The notes under the pieces: generated by a model
What the model saw: the letters and a program-made list of their open reading frames with translations, nothing else
Databases searched by the model: none
What the model was told of the DNA's origin: nothing
Translations under genes and position numbers: made by a program
Part shown: positions 5,273 to 6,663 of the stretch, one piece after another
Layout: each line of letters begins with the position of its first letter
Numbering within the stretch: the stretch's first letter is position 1
Assembly: GCA_016794075.1 (NCBI GenBank)
Contig: JAEUKU010000443.1
Span: forward strand, 1-6,663
DNA length: 6,663 bases
Direction: 5' to 3'
Source of the DNA: Rhodospirillaceae bacterium
GTDB lineage: Bacteria > Pseudomonadota > Alphaproteobacteria > Dongiales > Dongiaceae

Positions 5273-5866
5273 ATGAAACTGCGTTACTCCACCACCAGCC
5301 CCTTCGTGCGCAAGGTGCATGTCGCGGCGCTCGAGCTCGGCCTCGCCGACAGGATCGAGCTGGTGAAGACCAACACCGCCGACCCGGCGAGCGGCCTCAA
5401 CCGGGACAACCCGCTGAACAAGGTGCCGGCTTTGGCGCTGGAGGACGGCAGCACGCTCTACGATTCGCGGGTCATCTGCGAGTATCTCGATGCGCAGGGC
5501 AAGGGCGGCTTGTTTCCGCCCGCCGGCCCGGCGCGCTGGACCGCCTTGCGCCGCCAGGCGCTGGCCGACGGCATGATGGACGCCGCGGTGTTGCGCATGA
5601 TGGAGACGCGGCGGGCGGAGAATGAGCGCTCGGCCGCCTGGGACGCGCGGCAGAAGCTGAAGGTGACGCAGGGCCTGGCGGCGCTGGAAGAAGATCACCT
5701 CGGCCCGCAGCTCGACATCGGCACGCTCAGCATCGCCATCGTGCTCGACTATATCGATTTTCGCTTCAAGGCCGATGACTGGCGCGCGGCGCACCCGAAG
5801 CTGGCGGCCTGGCACAAGACCTTCACCACCCGCGCCTCGCTGCAGAAAACCCTGCCGCACGATTGA
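5273..5866 (+). CDS. Glutathione S-transferase, YibF-like
   Basis: This 197-residue cytoplasmic protein has the two-domain GST fold. The N-terminal thioredoxin-like domain (about 1-78) shows STTSPFVRKV (6-15) with the candidate catalytic Ser9, cis-proline in NKVPAL (49-54, Pro52) and the glutathione-contacting DSRVICEYLD (64-73). The helical C-terminal domain shows ALADGMMDA (96-104) and LSIAIVLDYIDFRF (152-165). These segments recall E. coli YibF, including the hydrophobic residue where many GSTs have the helix-6 N-cap Asp. The start at the second ATG follows from the spacing to AGGAGA. The gene lies 29 bp after gloB, so the two glutathione-related genes probably form an operon. The physiological substrate is unknown. 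A palindromic repeat follows the stop codon. Confidence 0.9.
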   Translation: MKLRYSTTSPFVRKVHVAALELGLADRIELVKTNTADPASGLNRDNPLNKVPALALEDGSTLYDSRVICEYLDAQGKGGLFPPAGPARWTALRRQALADGMMDAAVLRMMETRRAENERSAAWDARQKLKVTQGLAALEEDHLGPQLDIGTLSIAIVLDYIDFRFKADDWRAAHPKLAAWHKTFTTRASLQKTLPHD

Positions 5867-5886
5867 TGCCGGGTTGCTCCACCACT

Positions 5887-5994
5887 CCGCCATGGCAAGG
5901 CTTGGCCTTGCCATCCACGAGTCCGGGTAGGGCAAGACCAAGCTGCGGCAAGCAAACCCGTGGACCCCAAGGCCAAGCCTTGGGGTGACGACGG
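5887..5994. repeat. Composite palindromic intergenic repeat, copy 2 (inverted relative to copy 1)
   Basis: This 108-bp element has the same plan as the one at 2862-2965. The left hairpin has stem arms 5892-5901 (ATGGCAAGGC) and 5905-5914 around TTG. The right has arms 5964-5973 (ACCCCAAGGC) and 5977-5986 around CAA. Both stems are perfect over 10 bp. CCACGAGT (5915-5922) follows the left hairpin exactly as in copy 1, and ACCCGTGG (5956-5963) precedes the right. The spacer is 33 bp. Read as reverse complement, it shares GTTTGCTTGC (5957-5948) and GACTCGTGGATGG (5926-region spacer end through 5914-5910 side) with copy 1, so this copy is inverted. It lies between two convergent genes, where it could act as a bidirectional transcript-end hairpin, although no T-run follows either stem. 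Confidence 0.86.
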
Positions 5995-6012
5995 GGTATG
6001 GGTTAGGTCATC

Positions 6013-6663
6013 TCAGCGCCGCGCCCACAGGTCGCGCGAGGCGACGATGGCGCCACCGACGATGAGGAGGCAGGCGAGCAGGACCGTCGTGGTCGCCGCC
6101 GCCTTGCCGGCCAGGATCAGCAGCAGGGTGGAGAGCAGCGGCGAAGCATAGGAGCAAGCGCCGAGCGCCTTGATGTCGCCGCGCTTCACCCCGTAATCCC
6201 AGACGAAGAAGGCGAGGCCGACCGGGCCAAGGCCGAGCGCCAGCACCGCCGCCCATTCGCCCGCGTCGGCGGGCCAGATGGTGGGCTCGAGCCAGAGATG
6301 CGCGAGGAGGCCGAGCGCGGCGGTCGCGCCGCAGAAGGCGCCGACCAGATCGGTGGGCGCGCTGCCGAAGCGGCGGCTCATCACCGAATAGATCGACCAG
6401 GTGAAGGCGCAACCCAAGGCCGCGAGATAGCCGGTCAGGTATTGCGCCTCGAAGCTGACACCGCCGCCGCGCTGGACCACCAGCAGCCCGGCGCCGACCA
6501 GGCCGAGCGCCCCGCCCAGCAGATGCGTCCAATGCAGCCTTTCGCCCGGGAGCAGGGCCGAGAGCAGCACGATCAACAGCGGCCACAGATAGGCGATCAG
6601 GCTGGCCTCGACCGGCGGGGCGTTGTCGAGCGCGGTGAAATAGAGCGCGTGATAGCCGAACAG
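6013..6663 (-). CDS. DMT-superfamily (EamA) permease, partial (N-terminus beyond right edge)
   Basis: This inner-membrane transporter of the drug/metabolite superfamily has its last 216 residues in the window, and the frame is open to the right edge. The first visible segment reads YHALYFTALDNAPPVEASL, then LIAYLWPLLIVLLSALL, a characteristic EamA stretch. About seven hydrophobic segments are visible of the usual ten, including the second EamA repeat ending in LLACLLIVGGAIVASRDLWARR. The GPVGLAFFVWDYGVKRGDIK segment resembles YddG-type aromatic amino acid exporters, but substrate assignment from this is weak. The stop TGA is at 6015-6013. A TTG at 6576 is not a real start, because conserved sequence continues upstream of it. 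The gene is convergent with gst across the second palindromic repeat. Confidence 0.9.
   Translation of the reverse strand: MFGYHALYFTALDNAPPVEASLIAYLWPLLIVLLSALLPGERLHWTHLLGGALGLVGAGLLVVQRGGGVSFEAQYLTGYLAALGCAFTWSIYSVMSRRFGSAPTDLVGAFCGATAALGLLAHLWLEPTIWPADAGEWAAVLALGLGPVGLAFFVWDYGVKRGDIKALGACSYASPLLSTLLLILAGKAAATTTVLLACLLIVGGAIVASRDLWARR

Noticed and set aside
5725..5767. Loss of the GST helix-6 N-cap aspartate
   Set aside because: As I recall, E. coli YibF also has isoleucine at this position, so it is normal for the subgroup.
2862..5994. CRISPR-like array
   Set aside because: There are only two repeat units, 3 kb apart and in opposite orientation, with genes between them and no cas genes.
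6574..6576. TTG as the start of a 187-residue transporter
   Set aside because: Conserved EamA sequence continues upstream in frame to the window edge, so the gene is simply truncated by the window.

Overview
The window is GC-rich (clearly above 60% G+C by eye) and gene-dense. Its gene content and order point to an alphaproteobacterium, most likely Rhodospirillales-like. The main reasons are a chorismate mutase-hisC pair, an adjacent metX-metW pair, a divergent methyltransferase/gloB pair, and intergenic palindromes built on CCGTCAT...ATCCACG. The order-level placement is inference; no rRNA or other phylogenetic marker is present.

Layout, left to right. Positions 1-1477 (minus strand) hold an aromatic amino acid operon: a chorismate mutase with a P-protein-like tail, then a HisC-type aminotransferase cut by the left edge. 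Positions 1478-1662 are a divergent regulatory region. Positions 1663-3633 (plus strand) hold the methionine genes metX and metW, unusually separated by a 104-bp palindromic element. Positions 3630-4370 (minus) hold a class I methyltransferase that overlaps the metW stop by 4 bp. Positions 4371-4466 are a second divergent promoter region. Positions 4467-5866 (plus) hold gloB and a YibF-like glutathione S-transferase as a likely glutathione-linked pair. Positions 5867-6012 hold a second, inverted copy of the palindromic element. Positions 6013-6663 (minus) hold a DMT/EamA permease whose N-terminus lies beyond the right edge. No stretch over 300 bases lacks a gene.

How the genes fit together: chorismate mutase makes prephenate, and the HisC-type enzyme probably transaminates an aromatic keto acid as well as, or instead of, histidinol phosphate. 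MetX activates homoserine for methionine synthesis and MetW is its usual partner. GloB hydrolyses S-lactoylglutathione to D-lactate and glutathione, and the adjacent GST fits the same thiol-detoxification theme.

Most of the window is ordinary core metabolism. The points most worth a second look are: (a) two copies of a composite palindrome made of four 23-bp hairpins, each a perfect 10-bp stem with a TTG or CAA loop, whose stems differ in sequence yet stay fully paired; (b) the insertion of one copy between metX and metW, reaching the possible metW start codons; (c) the chorismate mutase C-terminal half, which can be followed along the prephenate dehydratase/ACT architecture but lacks the ENS, TRF and ESRP motifs; and (d) a potential ribosome-site-occluding hairpin in the metX leader, where I see no SAM-II riboswitch core. 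No mobile element with a transposase, CRISPR array, tRNA or rRNA was seen.
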